From Erwinia persicina (GTDB lineage Bacteria > Pseudomonadota > Gammaproteobacteria > Enterobacterales > Enterobacteriaceae): DNA of 64,000 nt. The stretch is taken from contig NZ_JACYMO010000006.1 of the NCBI RefSeq assembly GCF_014838825.1, positions 152,583 through 216,582 on the forward strand, read 5' to 3'. The notes below the pieces were generated by a model, which was not told the origin of the DNA, made no database searches, and was given only the letters and a program-made list of their open reading frames with translations. Below, one piece after another: positions 1-8,439 of this stretch; within the stretch, counting starts at the first letter, position 1, and every line of letters begins with the position of its first letter. The position numbers and the translations under genes were made by a program.

Positions 1-1
1 C

Positions 2-1210
2 GCCACTCAGGCCGATGATCGCCGCCGACAGGGGCAGTCACGCGGGCCGCTGGATGGCCTCCCGATCAGCGTCAAGGCGCTGTTCGATGTGGCAGGAGAG
101 AGCACCAGCGGCGGTTCGCGGCGTCTGGCACAGGCGTCACCCGCGCAACAGGATGCCGCCGCCGTTGCGCGACTGCGTCAGGCCGGAGCGGTGCCCATCG
201 GCAGTACCAATATGACCGAGTTTGCCTATTCCGGCCTCGGCATCAATCCCCACTACGGCACCCCGGCAAACCGCTGGCAGCGTGAGCGCAGGCTGATCCC
301 AGGCGGGTCATCCTCCGGTGCAGCGGTCGCCGTCAGTGACGGCATGTGCCTCGGCTCCCTCGGCAGTGATACCGGCGGTTCGGTGCGCATCCCCGCCGCG
401 CTTTGCGGACTGACCGGCTTTAAACCGACGGCCCGCCGTATCAGCATGCAGGGCCTGCAGCCGCTGTCGCCCTCGCTGGATTCTGTCGGGGTTATCGCCC
501 ATGACGTGGCCAGCTGTGCCTTGCTGGACGGCGTGGTGGCGGACCGGCCCCTGGTGCTGGCCATGCCCGACCTTCAGCGGCTGCGGCTGGCTGTGCCGCA
601 AACCCTGGTGCTCGAAGGCTTAACGACGGCGGTGGCGCAGGCCTTCTACGCTGCGGTTGAGCGGCTGAAATCCCTCGGCCTGCGTATTGACACGCTGCCG
701 CTGACGCCATTTGCAGAGCTGGGGCAGATTAATGCCGCCGGAGGGCTGACCGCCTGTGAAGCCTGGCAGTGGCATCAGTCATCGATCGCCACAGAGGCAC
801 ACCGTTACGACCCGCGCGTTCTGTCACGTATTCGCCGTGGTGCGGCCATTTCAGCAAAGGATGCCGCCCTGCTGCACCGGCAGCGTGCCGGGTGGCAGCA
901 GCGCGTTAGTGAAGAAATGGCCGGCTATGATGCGCTGCTGATGCCGACCGTACCGATGACCGCCCCGACAGTGGCGGAGCTGGAGCAGGATGAGGCGCAC
1001 TATTTTGCGGTTAACGCGGCGCTGCTGAGAAACCCGTCGCTGGTTAATTTTCTGGACGGCTGTGCCGTCTCATTACCCTGCCATCCGGCAGGAACCGCGC
1101 CGGTTGGCCTGATGCTGGCAGCGTTGCCGGATCGGGACACCGCGCTGATGTGCTGTGCGCTGGCGGTGGAACAGGCGCTGCGCCCCCTTACTCAATCAAC
1201 AGGAGTCTGA
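2..1210 (+). CDS. Amidase signature family enzyme, 5' end outside window
   Basis: Hydrolyses a carboxamide bond; the substrate cannot be told from sequence. The frame is open from position 2, so the N-terminus lies upstream; an internal GTG at 89 is not a convincing start because the conserved GPLDGLPISVKALFDV segment, with the catalytic Lys, precedes it. Visible amidase-signature elements are GGSSSGAAVAV and GSDTGGSVRIPAALCGLTGF, which hold the cis-Ser and nucleophilic Ser of the Ser-cisSer-Lys triad. The C-terminal part is usual for the family, including the late LMPTVPMTAP segment. It is followed after two bases by a DUF4286-type gene and then a transporter, so it probably belongs to an uptake-and-hydrolysis operon. 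Family call is firm, function open; a GatA or allophanate hydrolase role is unlikely given the neighbours. Confidence 0.85.
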   Translation, partial: ATQADDRRRQGQSRGPLDGLPISVKALFDVAGESTSGGSRRLAQASPAQQDAAAVARLRQAGAVPIGSTNMTEFAYSGLGINPHYGTPANRWQRERRLIPGGSSSGAAVAVSDGMCLGSLGSDTGGSVRIPAALCGLTGFKPTARRISMQGLQPLSPSLDSVGVIAHDVASCALLDGVVADRPLVLAMPDLQRLRLAVPQTLVLEGLTTAVAQAFYAAVERLKSLGLRIDTLPLTPFAELGQINAAGGLTACEAWQWHQSSIATEAHRYDPRVLSRIRRGAAISAKDAALLHRQRAGWQQRVSEEMAGYDALLMPTVPMTAPTVAELEQDEAHYFAVNAALLRNPSLVNFLDGCAVSLPCHPAGTAPVGLMLAALPDRDTALMCCALAVEQALRPLTQSTGV

Positions 1211-1212
1211 AG

Positions 1213-1848
1213 ATGACATCACACCCTCAGGGAATGCTGTTTGTAGCGACCAATGTCGCCAGTGAAGATGACGCTGATTTTAACTGCTGGTACGACAATG
1301 AACACGTCGCCGAGCGCGTGGCGATTAGCGGTTTTATTAGCGGAACGCGCTATCGGGCCCGGCAGGCCGGGCGGCGCTATCTTGGACTGTATAAAACCCA
1401 CAGTCTCGACGATTTTACCCGCGACGACTATTACTCCGCCTTCACCCGGCAGACCGCGTGGTCAGTAACGAATCTGCAAAGGATGATCGATCCGCTCCGT
1501 CGGGTCTGCCGTATTGACGCACGGACGGGGGCGGGCAGTGGGGCGCACCTGGCGGTGCTGACGTGCGCGCAGCCGGTGACCGCCGACGACGTGATGCAGG
1601 TCGGGGAGGCGCTCTCTGCGCTGCCGGGCTTTGTCACCTGTGCGCGGTTAAGCCCGGATGAGGTCCTGAGCACGCCGTTGCCTAAAGAGGCACGCCTGCC
1701 CGGACGCCTGCAGCAGATGGTGCTGATTGAAGCCAGCAGCGAGGCGGCGGTAGATGCGCTGGCGCGGCGGGCGTCGACGGCGCTGCAGGGCACTGCAGAG
1801 TTTTATACGCTGAGCTGGCAATTAACCTCTCAGGAGATGACATCATGA
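1213..1848 (+). CDS. DUF4286-like (dimeric alpha/beta barrel) protein
   Basis: A 211-residue cytoplasmic protein of unknown function. The opening GMLFVATNVASEDDADFNCW followed by YDNEHVAER resembles the ferredoxin-like dimeric alpha/beta barrel found in DUF4286/EthD-type proteins, and a second similar half follows from about residue 110. The ATG at 1213 was chosen because AGGAG lies at 1201-1205, a normal distance, and two bases separate it from the amidase stop. Its own stop overlaps the start of the transporter gene by four bases (ATGA), so the three genes are almost certainly co-transcribed. No catalytic residues can be assigned; a role in handling the same substrate as the amidase is inferred from position only. 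Confidence 0.7.
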   Translation: MTSHPQGMLFVATNVASEDDADFNCWYDNEHVAERVAISGFISGTRYRARQAGRRYLGLYKTHSLDDFTRDDYYSAFTRQTAWSVTNLQRMIDPLRRVCRIDARTGAGSGAHLAVLTCAQPVTADDVMQVGEALSALPGFVTCARLSPDEVLSTPLPKEARLPGRLQQMVLIEASSEAAVDALARRASTALQGTAEFYTLSWQLTSQEMTS

Positions 1849-3170
1849 GCCTGTCTGAACTGCCGCAGAGCCAGACCGTTATTCCTGAACGGGACGTGAC
1901 CTCCTCCGCGAAAACCGGCCGGCTGGCGGCCGCCAGCTCAATTGGCACCGCCCTGGAATGGTACGATTTTACCATTTACAACATCATGGCGGCGCTGGTC
2001 TTTAACCATATCTTTTTCCCCTCTTTTAATCCGCTGGTGGGGACAATCCTTGCTTTTTCGACCTATGCAGTCGGTTATATTTCGCGCCCGCTGGGCGGAA
2101 TGCTGTTCGGGCATCTGGGTGACGTGCTGGGCCGCCGCTTTGTGCTGGTCACTACCCTGATGATTATGGGCGGAACCTCTGCCCTGATGGGGCTGCTGCC
2201 GGGATATGCGCAGTGGGGGATCCTGAGTCCGATCTTGCTGGTGGCGCTGCGTTTCTTGCAGGGGATCGCGCTGGGGGGAGAGTGGGCAGGGGCCGTACTG
2301 TTGTCGATGGAGCACGGCCGCCAGGATCGGCGCGGTCTCAATGGATCCTTCGCGCAGATGGGGCCCTCCTGCGGCACGCTGTGCGGTACGGCGATCATTG
2401 CGCTGATCAGCCTGTCGGTCAGCCCGGAGCAGTTTCAGCAGTGGGGTTGGCGCATCCCGTTCCTGCTCAGTCTGATCCTGATGCTGTTCGGCCTGTGGCT
2501 GCGCCGTGGCGTGGATGAAACGCCCGTGTTCCGGGCGCTGGCCGAGAAAAAACAGACCAGCCACAGGCCGCTGAAAGAGGTGATGCTGACGCAGCGTAAA
2601 GCGCTGCTGATCGCCGGTGGTTCACGAATTGGTTCCGACGTGCTGTACGCGCTGGTCGTGGTCTTTACGCTGACCTACGTCACCACGGTGCTGCAGCTGC
2701 CGCGCCCGCTGGCACTGGGTGCGACGATGCTGGGCGCGGCGGCCAATGCGCTGGCAGTTCCGCTGTGCGGACTGCTGTCCGATCGTTTTGGCCGACGGCC
2801 GGTCTATCTGGCAGGTACGCTGCTGGGGATGATTTGGGCCTTTGTGTTCTTTGCCCTGCTGGACAGCGCGCAGCCGTGGGCGATCTGCCTGGCGGTGGTG
2901 GTGGGCTTACTGATCCATGCCCTGATGTACGGCCCGCAGGCGGCATTTGTCACCGAACAGTTTCCCGGCCGGGTACGCTATGCCGGTTCATCCATGGCTT
3001 ATACGCTGGCGGGGATCCTGGGGGGTGGCTTTGCGCCGCTGATCATCACGACGGTGTTCAGCAAGACAGGGGGAACGCTGTGGGTGTCACTATATATTGT
3101 GCTGGCGCTGTTGATCACGGCCATTGCGGTCTTCTGTTCTCGCGAGACGGCAAAAAAACCGCTGGCGTGA
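1845..3170 (+). CDS. MHS-family MFS transporter (metabolite:H+ symporter)
   Basis: A 441-residue inner-membrane protein with about 12 hydrophobic segments. The opening SSIGTALEWYDFTIYN is the typical start of the metabolite:H+ symporter branch of the major facilitator superfamily (shikimate, citrate, proline/betaine types), and the loop 2-3 motif GHLGDVLGRRFVL and the later LLSDRFGRRPVYL match the MFS signature. Full length for the family. It overlaps the preceding gene by four bases and closes the amidase operon, suggesting import of an organic acid or amide that the amidase processes. The substrate is not predictable from sequence. Confidence 0.85.
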   Translation: MSLSELPQSQTVIPERDVTSSAKTGRLAAASSIGTALEWYDFTIYNIMAALVFNHIFFPSFNPLVGTILAFSTYAVGYISRPLGGMLFGHLGDVLGRRFVLVTTLMIMGGTSALMGLLPGYAQWGILSPILLVALRFLQGIALGGEWAGAVLLSMEHGRQDRRGLNGSFAQMGPSCGTLCGTAIIALISLSVSPEQFQQWGWRIPFLLSLILMLFGLWLRRGVDETPVFRALAEKKQTSHRPLKEVMLTQRKALLIAGGSRIGSDVLYALVVVFTLTYVTTVLQLPRPLALGATMLGAAANALAVPLCGLLSDRFGRRPVYLAGTLLGMIWAFVFFALLDSAQPWAICLAVVVGLLIHALMYGPQAAFVTEQFPGRVRYAGSSMAYTLAGILGGGFAPLIITTVFSKTGGTLWVSLYIVLALLITAIAVFCSRETAKKPLA

Positions 3171-3184
3171 AACGGGGAAAAGAA

Positions 3185-3203
3185 GGGCGGAGGGGATCCG
3201 CCC
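3185..3203 (-). terminator. Hairpin between the converging transporter and purN genes
   Basis: A seven-base stem, GGGCGGA paired with TCCGCCC around a five-base loop, lies just after the transporter stop and next to the purN stop. Read on the minus strand it is followed by CTTCTTTTCC, a weak U-rich tail, so it may end the purM-purN transcript. Confidence 0.45.
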
Positions 3204-3211
3204 GTCAGGCG

Positions 3212-3850
3212 TCAGTCCAGGGCATGTCCGGCAGGCGGCAGCGGCTGGCCATCAAGCCAGGCCGCGTCGTCGCGCATCGCCAGGCGGCCAGCCATAAACC
3301 AGCCGACTACCAGCGGATAAATCGCATGTTCCTGATGCTGTACGCGCGCGGTGACATCGTCTTCACTGTCATCGCTGAATACCGGCACTTTCGCCTGCAG
3401 GATCACCGGGCCACCGTCCAGCTCTTCGGTAACAAAATGCACCGAGGTGCCATGCTCGTCGTCACCGTTTTCGATAGCCTGACGATGCGTATGCAGCCCC
3501 GGGTATTTCGGTAACAGCGAAGGGTGGATATTCAGCATTCGACCGGCGTAGTGCAGCACAAACGCCGGGCTGAGAATGCGCATATACCCGGCCAGCACCA
3601 CCAGGTCGGGAGCGTAAGCGTCGATCTCCAGCATCAGCTGGCGGTCAAATGCCTCACGGTCGGCAAACTGGGTGGCAGACAGGGCATGGGCGGGAATACC
3701 GGCATCGCGTGCGCGCACCAGCCCAAAGGCTTCTGCCTTATTGCTGAAGACGGCAGCGATGCTGCCGTTAATCCGCCCCTGCTGGCAGGCATCCAGGATT
3801 GCCTGTAAATTGCTTCCATTGCCGGAAACCAGCACGACTATGCGCTTCAT
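3212..3850 (-). CDS. purN: Phosphoribosylglycinamide formyltransferase 1 (GART)
   Basis: Third step of purine synthesis: transfers a formyl group from 10-formyltetrahydrofolate to GAR, in the cytoplasm. At 212 residues it has the usual length. The N-terminal [16 protein letters not shown] is the phosphate-binding loop, and the folate-enzyme signature is visible as [20 protein letters not shown] followed by GTSVHFV and a conserved Asp in LDGGPVI; catalytic Asn, His and Asp are all present. Its ATG overlaps the purM stop by four bases (ATGA), the standard purMN arrangement, so it should be expressed and repressed together with purM by PurR. Confidence 0.97.
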   Translation of the reverse strand: MKRIVVLVSGNGSNLQAILDACQQGRINGSIAAVFSNKAEAFGLVRARDAGIPAHALSATQFADREAFDRQLMLEIDAYAPDLVVLAGYMRILSPAFVLHYAGRMLNIHPSLLPKYPGLHTHRQAIENGDDEHGTSVHFVTEELDGGPVILQAKVPVFSDDSEDDVTARVQHQEHAIYPLVVGWFMAGRLAMRDDAAWLDGQPLPPAGHALD

Positions 3851-4887
3851 GCGTTAATAACCACACGCTCGTCAGAGTCAGAGGCTTTGATCACGCCGAT
3901 TTTCCACGCTTTCTCGCCGGCATCCGTCATCAGCTGCACGGCTCTGTCGGCATCTGCCGGACTGAGCGCGATCACCATGCCGACGCCGCAGTTAAAGGTG
4001 CGGTACATTTCAAAACGGCTGACGTTACCCGCCTGCTGCATCCAGCCGAATACGGCTGGCCATTCCCAGCTTGATTCGGACAGTACGGCCTGGGTGTTTT
4101 CCGGCAGAACGCGCGGAATATTTTCCCAGAAGCCACCGCCGGTCAGGTGGGCAATCGCATGCACATCGACCTGTTCGATCAGGCTGAGAATGTTTTTCAC
4201 ATAGATGCGGGTCGGGGCAAGAAGGTGGTCAGCAAGCGACTTCCCTTCCAGCTGGGTGGTGTCCGGGTCAGTGTGACTGACTTCCAGAATTTTGCGCACC
4301 AGCGAGTAGCCGTTAGAGTGCGGGCCGCTTGAGCCCAAGGCGATCAGAACGTCACCATCGGCCACTTTGCTGCCGTCGATAATGTCGGCTTTCTCAACCA
4401 CGCCGACGCAGAAGCCCGCCACGTCGTAATCTTCACCGTGGTACATGCCTGGCATCTCAGCGGTTTCACCGCCGACCAGCGCACAGCCCGACTGCGAACA
4501 ACCTTCAGCGATGCCGGTGATCACACTGGCTGCGGTATCAACATCCAGCTTGCCAGTGGCATAATAATCAAGGAAAAACAGCGGTTCTGCACCCTGTACC
4601 ACCAGATCGTTGACGCACATGGCGACCAGATCGATACCGATAGTATCATGGCGTTTCAGGTCCATCGCCAGACGCAGCTTGGTGCCGACGCCGTCAGTGC
4701 CGGAAACCAGAATCGGCTCACGGTATTTTTGCGGCAGTGCGCAAAGGGCACCGAAACCGCCCAGTCCACCCATGACTTCAGGGCGGCGGGTTTTTTTCAC
4801 TACGCCTTTGATACGGTCGACTAAAGCATTACCAGCATCAATATCTACGCCGGCGTCTTTATAGCTGAGAGAGGTTTTGTCGGTCAC
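3847..4887 (-). CDS. purM: Phosphoribosylformylglycinamidine cyclo-ligase (AIR synthetase)
   Basis: Fifth step of purine synthesis: ATP-dependent ring closure of FGAM to AIR. The 346-residue protein matches the PurM family end to end, with the N-terminal [20 protein letters not shown], the FGALCALP and [14 protein letters not shown] segments, the [16 protein letters not shown] core and the C-terminal [14 protein letters not shown] motif. It begins with GTG, as the E. coli gene does. Expression probably depends on the PurR box at 4955-4970 in the divergent region shared with upp. First gene of the purM-purN operon. Confidence 0.97.
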   Translation of the reverse strand: MTDKTSLSYKDAGVDIDAGNALVDRIKGVVKKTRRPEVMGGLGGFGALCALPQKYREPILVSGTDGVGTKLRLAMDLKRHDTIGIDLVAMCVNDLVVQGAEPLFFLDYYATGKLDVDTAASVITGIAEGCSQSGCALVGGETAEMPGMYHGEDYDVAGFCVGVVEKADIIDGSKVADGDVLIALGSSGPHSNGYSLVRKILEVSHTDPDTTQLEGKSLADHLLAPTRIYVKNILSLIEQVDVHAIAHLTGGGFWENIPRVLPENTQAVLSESSWEWPAVFGWMQQAGNVSRFEMYRTFNCGVGMVIALSPADADRAVQLMTDAGEKAWKIGVIKASDSDERVVINA

Positions 4888-4954
4888 TGCGGAATCCCCA
4901 CGCGTTTTGCGGTTGGTGTTGTGGCTGTTTTAAGCGCGGCAATTCTAACAGCGC

Positions 4955-4970
4955 AGGCAAACGTTTGCGA
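4955..4970. promoter_or_regulatory. PurR operator of purMN
   Basis: AGGCAAACGTTTGCGA carries the perfect palindrome GCAAACGTTTGC (4957-4968), the core of the enterobacterial PurR consensus. It sits about 70 bases before the purM start and about 160 before upp. Purine repression of purMN follows from known PurR biology; an effect on upp is possible but not shown by sequence. Confidence 0.85.
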
Positions 4971-5084
4971 GTGCCATCTTAAGCGCTATTGCGGATAGTC
5001 AGATTTTAGCTAATTCTTAGGGGGCTTGCAGGAGAGATGAAAAGTATTGCACGAAGTCATATGGCGCAGCGGTTAAATGGCGCT

Positions 5085-5090
5085 ATAATC
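5085..5090 (+). promoter_or_regulatory. Probable -10 element of the upp promoter
   Basis: A perfect TATAAT lies 41 bases before the upp start. No good TTGACA is present 16-18 bases upstream, so the -35 is weak or replaced by an extended contact. A T-rich stretch follows (5097-5104), the kind of initially transcribed region linked to UTP-sensitive control in the E. coli upp-uraA promoter. Confidence 0.5.
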
Positions 5091-5131
5091 TCGCGATTTT
5101 TTTTGCAGCTTAACACTCCGGGAGTACAACA

Positions 5132-5758
5132 ATGAAGATCGTGGAAGTCAAACACCCGCTGGTCAAACATAAACTGGGTCTGATGCGGGAACATGACGTA
5201 AGCACCAAACGTTTCCGTGAACTTGCGTCAGAAGTGGGAAGTCTGCTGACTTATGAAGCCACTGCCGATTTAGAAACCGAAACCGTCACCATCGAAGGCT
5301 GGAACGGCCCGGTTGAGATTGAGCAGATTAAAGGTAAAAAAATTACCGTTGTGCCGATCCTGCGTGCGGGCCTGGGCATGATGGAAGGTGTACTGGAACA
5401 TGTGCCCAGCGCACGTATCAGCGTGGTCGGCGTATATCGCGACGAAGAGACGCTGGAGCCGGTTCCCTATTTCCAGAAGCTGGTTTCCAATATTGAAGAG
5501 CGTATGGCGCTGGTCGTCGACCCGATGCTGGCCACCGGCGGCTCAATGATCGCCACCATCGACCTGCTGAAGAAAGCCGGCTGCAGCAGCATTAAGGTGC
5601 TGGTGCTGGTGGCCGCACCGGAAGGGCTGGCTGCGCTGGAAAAAGCGCACCCGGATATTGAAGTTTACACCGCCTCCGTCGATCAGGGCCTGAACGAGAA
5701 GGGGTATATCATCCCTGGCCTCGGCGATGCCGGCGATAAGATCTTCGGGACGAAATAA
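5132..5758 (+). CDS. upp: Uracil phosphoribosyltransferase
   Basis: Pyrimidine salvage: uracil plus PRPP gives UMP. At 208 residues it is full length and nearly colinear with the E. coli enzyme. Recognisable features are the N-terminal [20 protein letters not shown], the LRAGLGMM segment, the PRPP loop [16 protein letters not shown] near residues 127-142 and the uracil-binding [17 protein letters not shown] near the C-terminus. GGGAG precedes the ATG. It is the first gene of the upp-uraA pair, coupling conversion of uracil to its import. Confidence 0.97.
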   Translation: MKIVEVKHPLVKHKLGLMREHDVSTKRFRELASEVGSLLTYEATADLETETVTIEGWNGPVEIEQIKGKKITVVPILRAGLGMMEGVLEHVPSARISVVGVYRDEETLEPVPYFQKLVSNIEERMALVVDPMLATGGSMIATIDLLKKAGCSSIKVLVLVAAPEGLAALEKAHPDIEVYTASVDQGLNEKGYIIPGLGDAGDKIFGTK

Positions 5759-5868
5759 ACGATGTGCCAGGCGATTGTCCCTGCCTGTACCGTCGGCGAC
5801 AATAACGCCTGGTCTGCCCGATCCCTGCAGCGGCAGAAATTTTGCGGTAATACATTATTTTTATTAAC

Positions 5869-5895
5869 AAACCGACCATAGAGTCGGTTTTTTTA
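5869..5895 (+). terminator. Intrinsic terminator or attenuator between upp and uraA
   Basis: An eight-base stem (AAACCGAC with GTCGGTTT, loop of six) is followed directly by a run of T. It lies 111 bases after upp and 30 before uraA, so it either ends part of the upp transcript or lowers uraA expression relative to upp. Confidence 0.75.
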
Positions 5896-5926
5896 TGGCT
5901 CAGAAAACTCAAGGGGTAATGAAATC

Positions 5927-7216
5927 ATGACGCGTCGCGCAATTGGCGTACACGAGCGGCCACCGCTGCTGCAAACTATTCCACTCAGCTTCCAGCATCT
6001 GTTCGCTATGTTTGGCGCGACGGTACTGGTACCCATCCTCTTCCATATCAATCCGGCCACCGTGCTGCTGTTCAACGGAATCGGTACACTGCTGTACTTG
6101 TTTATCTGCAAAGGTAAAATTCCGGCCTATCTTGGCTCCAGCTTTGCCTTTATTTCCCCGGTATTGCTGCTGCTGCCGCTGGGCTATGAAGTGGCGCTGG
6201 GCGGTTTTATCATGTGCGGTGTGCTGTTCTGCCTGGTAGCGCTGATCGTCAAGAAAGCGGGTACCGGCTGGCTGGATGTGATGTTCCCACCCGCCGCGAT
6301 GGGCGCGATTGTAGCCGTGATCGGCCTGGAACTGGCTGGCGTCGCAGCCAATATGTCGGGTCTTCTCCCTGCCGATGGCAGCGCAGCTGACAGTAAAACC
6401 ATTATTATTTCGATGGTCACGCTGGGGGTGACGGTGTTTGGTTCGGTGCTGTTCCGGGGTTTTCTGGCCATCATCCCGATTCTGGTGGGGGTGCTGGTGG
6501 GCTATGCGCTCTCCTTCGGCATGGGCATCGTCGACTGGACGCCAGTGCGTGAGGCGCACTGGTTCGCCCTGCCGACCTTCTACACCCCGCGTTTTGAATG
6601 GTATGCCATCTTTACCGTCCTGCCTGCGGCGCTGGTAGTGATTGCCGAGCATATTGGCCATCTGGTGGTGACGGCCAATATCGTGAAGAAAGATTTGCTG
6701 AAAGATCCGGGCCTGCACCGCTCCATGTTTGCCAACGGTATTTCGACCATCTTCTCCGGCTTCTTCGGTTCAACGCCGAATACCACCTATGGCGAAAACA
6801 TCGGTGTGATGGCGATCACCCGGGTGTACAGTACCTGGGTGATCGGCGGCGCGGCCATTCTGGCGATCCTGCTCTCCTGCGTCGGCAAGCTGGCTGCGGC
6901 TATTCAGGCCGTGCCGGTGCCGGTGATGGGCGGGGTGTCGCTGCTGCTGTACGGAGTGATAGCCGCATCGGGGATCCGCGTGCTGATCGAATCAAAAGTC
7001 GATTACAACAAAGCGCAGAATCTGATCCTGACCTCGGTGATCCTGATCATCGGCGTCAGCGGGGCGAAAGTGCATATTGGTGCCGCAGAACTGAAAGGCA
7101 TGGCCCTGGCCACCGTCGTCGGGATCGGGCTCAGTCTGATCTTTAAAGCGATTTCCCTGCTGCGCAGCGAAGAAGAAGTGATCGAGCTGCCGGACGACGG
7201 TAACGGCGCGAAGTAA
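5927..7216 (+). CDS. uraA: Uracil:H+ symporter
   Basis: Inner-membrane proton-coupled uracil importer of the NCS2 (nucleobase:cation symporter 2) family. The 429-residue protein has about 14 hydrophobic segments; the opening RAIGVHERPPLLQTIPLSFQ and the family segments VIAEHIGHLVVTANI (with a transport-linked Glu and His) and GFFGSTPNTTYGENIGVMA (second catalytic Glu) are visible. The start at 5927 follows AAGGGG. It is co-oriented with upp, giving the known upp-uraA salvage unit. Confidence 0.95.
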   Translation: MTRRAIGVHERPPLLQTIPLSFQHLFAMFGATVLVPILFHINPATVLLFNGIGTLLYLFICKGKIPAYLGSSFAFISPVLLLLPLGYEVALGGFIMCGVLFCLVALIVKKAGTGWLDVMFPPAAMGAIVAVIGLELAGVAANMSGLLPADGSAADSKTIIISMVTLGVTVFGSVLFRGFLAIIPILVGVLVGYALSFGMGIVDWTPVREAHWFALPTFYTPRFEWYAIFTVLPAALVVIAEHIGHLVVTANIVKKDLLKDPGLHRSMFANGISTIFSGFFGSTPNTTYGENIGVMAITRVYSTWVIGGAAILAILLSCVGKLAAAIQAVPVPVMGGVSLLLYGVIAASGIRVLIESKVDYNKAQNLILTSVILIIGVSGAKVHIGAAELKGMALATVVGIGLSLIFKAISLLRSEEEVIELPDDGNGAK

Positions 7217-7335
7217 GTCTGATCGGGGCAGCCACCACGGTTGCCTCGCTAACCTGCCGGTCAGACAGCCTTAGCGTTTCATGATCCCGGGCGAGTTGTG
7301 TTAGAATTTTACCGTTTTCTGCCTGCTCAAACCCT

Positions 7336-7342
7336 GAGGTGA
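7336..7342 (+). promoter_or_regulatory. Strong ribosome-binding site of hda that decides a CTG start
   Basis: GAGGTGA is a seven-base match to the anti-Shine-Dalgarno sequence. The first in-frame GTG (7339-7341) lies inside it and cannot be served by it, whereas the CTG at 7345 sits five bases beyond the GAGG core. The same arrangement is remembered for E. coli hda, where CUG initiation has been reported. Confidence 0.7.
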
Positions 7343-7344
7343 AT

Positions 7345-8046
7345 CTGAACACGCCGGCACAGCTCTCACTGCCACTTTACCTGCCCGACGACGAAACCTT
7401 TGCCAGCTTCTGGCCGGGGGAAAATCCGTCGCTGCTGGCTGCCCTTCAGGGCGCACTGCATCAGCAACACGGTAGCTACTTTTACTTCTGGTCCCGCGAA
7501 GGGGGAGGACGCAGCCATCTGCTGCATGCCGCCTGTGCTGAACTGTCAGCCAGGGGGGAAGCCGTGGGCTATGTTCCGCTGGATAAACGCACCTGGTTTG
7601 TCCCCGAAGTGCTCGACGGCATGGAGCAGCTTGCGCTGATCTGCATCGATAATATCGAGTGTATTGCCGGGGATGAACCGTGGGAAATGGCGATTTTCGA
7701 TCTTTATAACCGTATCCTGGAGACCGGGAAAACGCGGCTGTTGATCACCGGAGATCGTCCCCCTCGTCAGCTTAATCTGAAGCTGGCCGATCTGGCATCG
7801 CGTCTGGACTGGGGGCAGATCTATAAGCTGCAGCCGCTGTCAGATGAGGACAAACTGCAGGCGTTACAGCTGCGGGCGAAGCTGCGCGGGTTTGAGCTTC
7901 CTGAAGATGTGGGCCGCTTCCTGCTGAAACGGCTCGATCGCGAAATGCGTACGCTGTTTGTGACGCTGGATCAGCTCGACCAGGCCTCAATCAGCGCCCA
8001 ACGTAAGCTGACCATTCCTTTCGTCAAAGAGACGCTAACCCTCTAG
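7345..8046 (+). CDS. hda: DnaA regulatory inactivator Hda
   Basis: AAA+ family partner of the sliding clamp that stimulates ATP hydrolysis by DnaA and so prevents re-initiation of replication. Read from CTG it has 233 residues, the E. coli length. The clamp-binding motif QLSLPL is at residues 6-11; a reduced P-loop region [10 protein letters not shown] and the Walker B-like [12 protein letters not shown] follow, and the C-terminal [13 protein letters not shown] carries the sensor-2 region. The start is inferred from the ribosome-binding site; a GTG two codons earlier is the alternative. It lies downstream of uraA, as in E. coli, after a 128-base gap that could hold its own promoter. Confidence 0.95.
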   Translation: MNTPAQLSLPLYLPDDETFASFWPGENPSLLAALQGALHQQHGSYFYFWSREGGGRSHLLHAACAELSARGEAVGYVPLDKRTWFVPEVLDGMEQLALICIDNIECIAGDEPWEMAIFDLYNRILETGKTRLLITGDRPPRQLNLKLADLASRLDWGQIYKLQPLSDEDKLQALQLRAKLRGFELPEDVGRFLLKRLDREMRTLFVTLDQLDQASISAQRKLTIPFVKETLTL

Positions 8047-8067
8047 CGCCGTTTTTCGTTCTGGCGA

Positions 8068-8421
8068 TCACAGGATCGCCAGCACCTGCTCCGGGGGCCG
8101 GCCAATGCGTGCCTTATCCCCAGCGACAACGATCGGACGTTCAATCAGCGTCGGCTCCGCCGCCAGTGCGGTCAGCAGCTGCGCCTCCGTCAGAGCCGGG
8201 TCGTCCAGACCTGCCGCTTTATATTGCACTTCTTTCGTCCGCATCAACTGGCGTGCGCTGGTGAATCCCAGCTGCTGCACCAGTCTGCTGAGTGTTGCCA
8301 CTTTCGGCGGCGTCTGCAGATAGAGGATCACCTGCGGCTCCACGCCGTGTTCTTTCAGCAGGGCAAGGGTTTCGCGGCTCTTCGAGCAGCGCGGGTTGTG
8401 GTAAATCTGCACCTCAGACAT
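8068..8421 (-). CDS. yfgD: ArsC-family thiol reductase YfgD
   Basis: A 117-residue thioredoxin-fold protein of the glutaredoxin-dependent arsenate reductase family. The N-terminal IYHNPRCSKSRETLALL has the single reactive Cys at residue 12, and the C-terminal IERPIVVAGDKARIGRPPE is the family's second signature, with an Arg that in ArsC helps bind oxyanion. No ars operon or ArsB pump is nearby, and E. coli YfgD is not a proven arsenate reductase, so a general thiol-reductase role is as likely. It lies 18 bases after bepA on the same strand, as in E. coli, suggesting a bepA-yfgD operon. Confidence 0.9.
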   Translation of the reverse strand: MSEVQIYHNPRCSKSRETLALLKEHGVEPQVILYLQTPPKVATLSRLVQQLGFTSARQLMRTKEVQYKAAGLDDPALTEAQLLTALAAEPTLIERPIVVAGDKARIGRPPEQVLAIL

Positions 8422-8439
8422 GGTTTTCCCTTTCTGTCG

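Noticed and set aside
8062..8083. Inverted repeat CTGGCGATC/GATCGCCAG between hda and yfgD
   Set aside because: Most of it is inside yfgD and no T-run follows on either strand; probably incidental.
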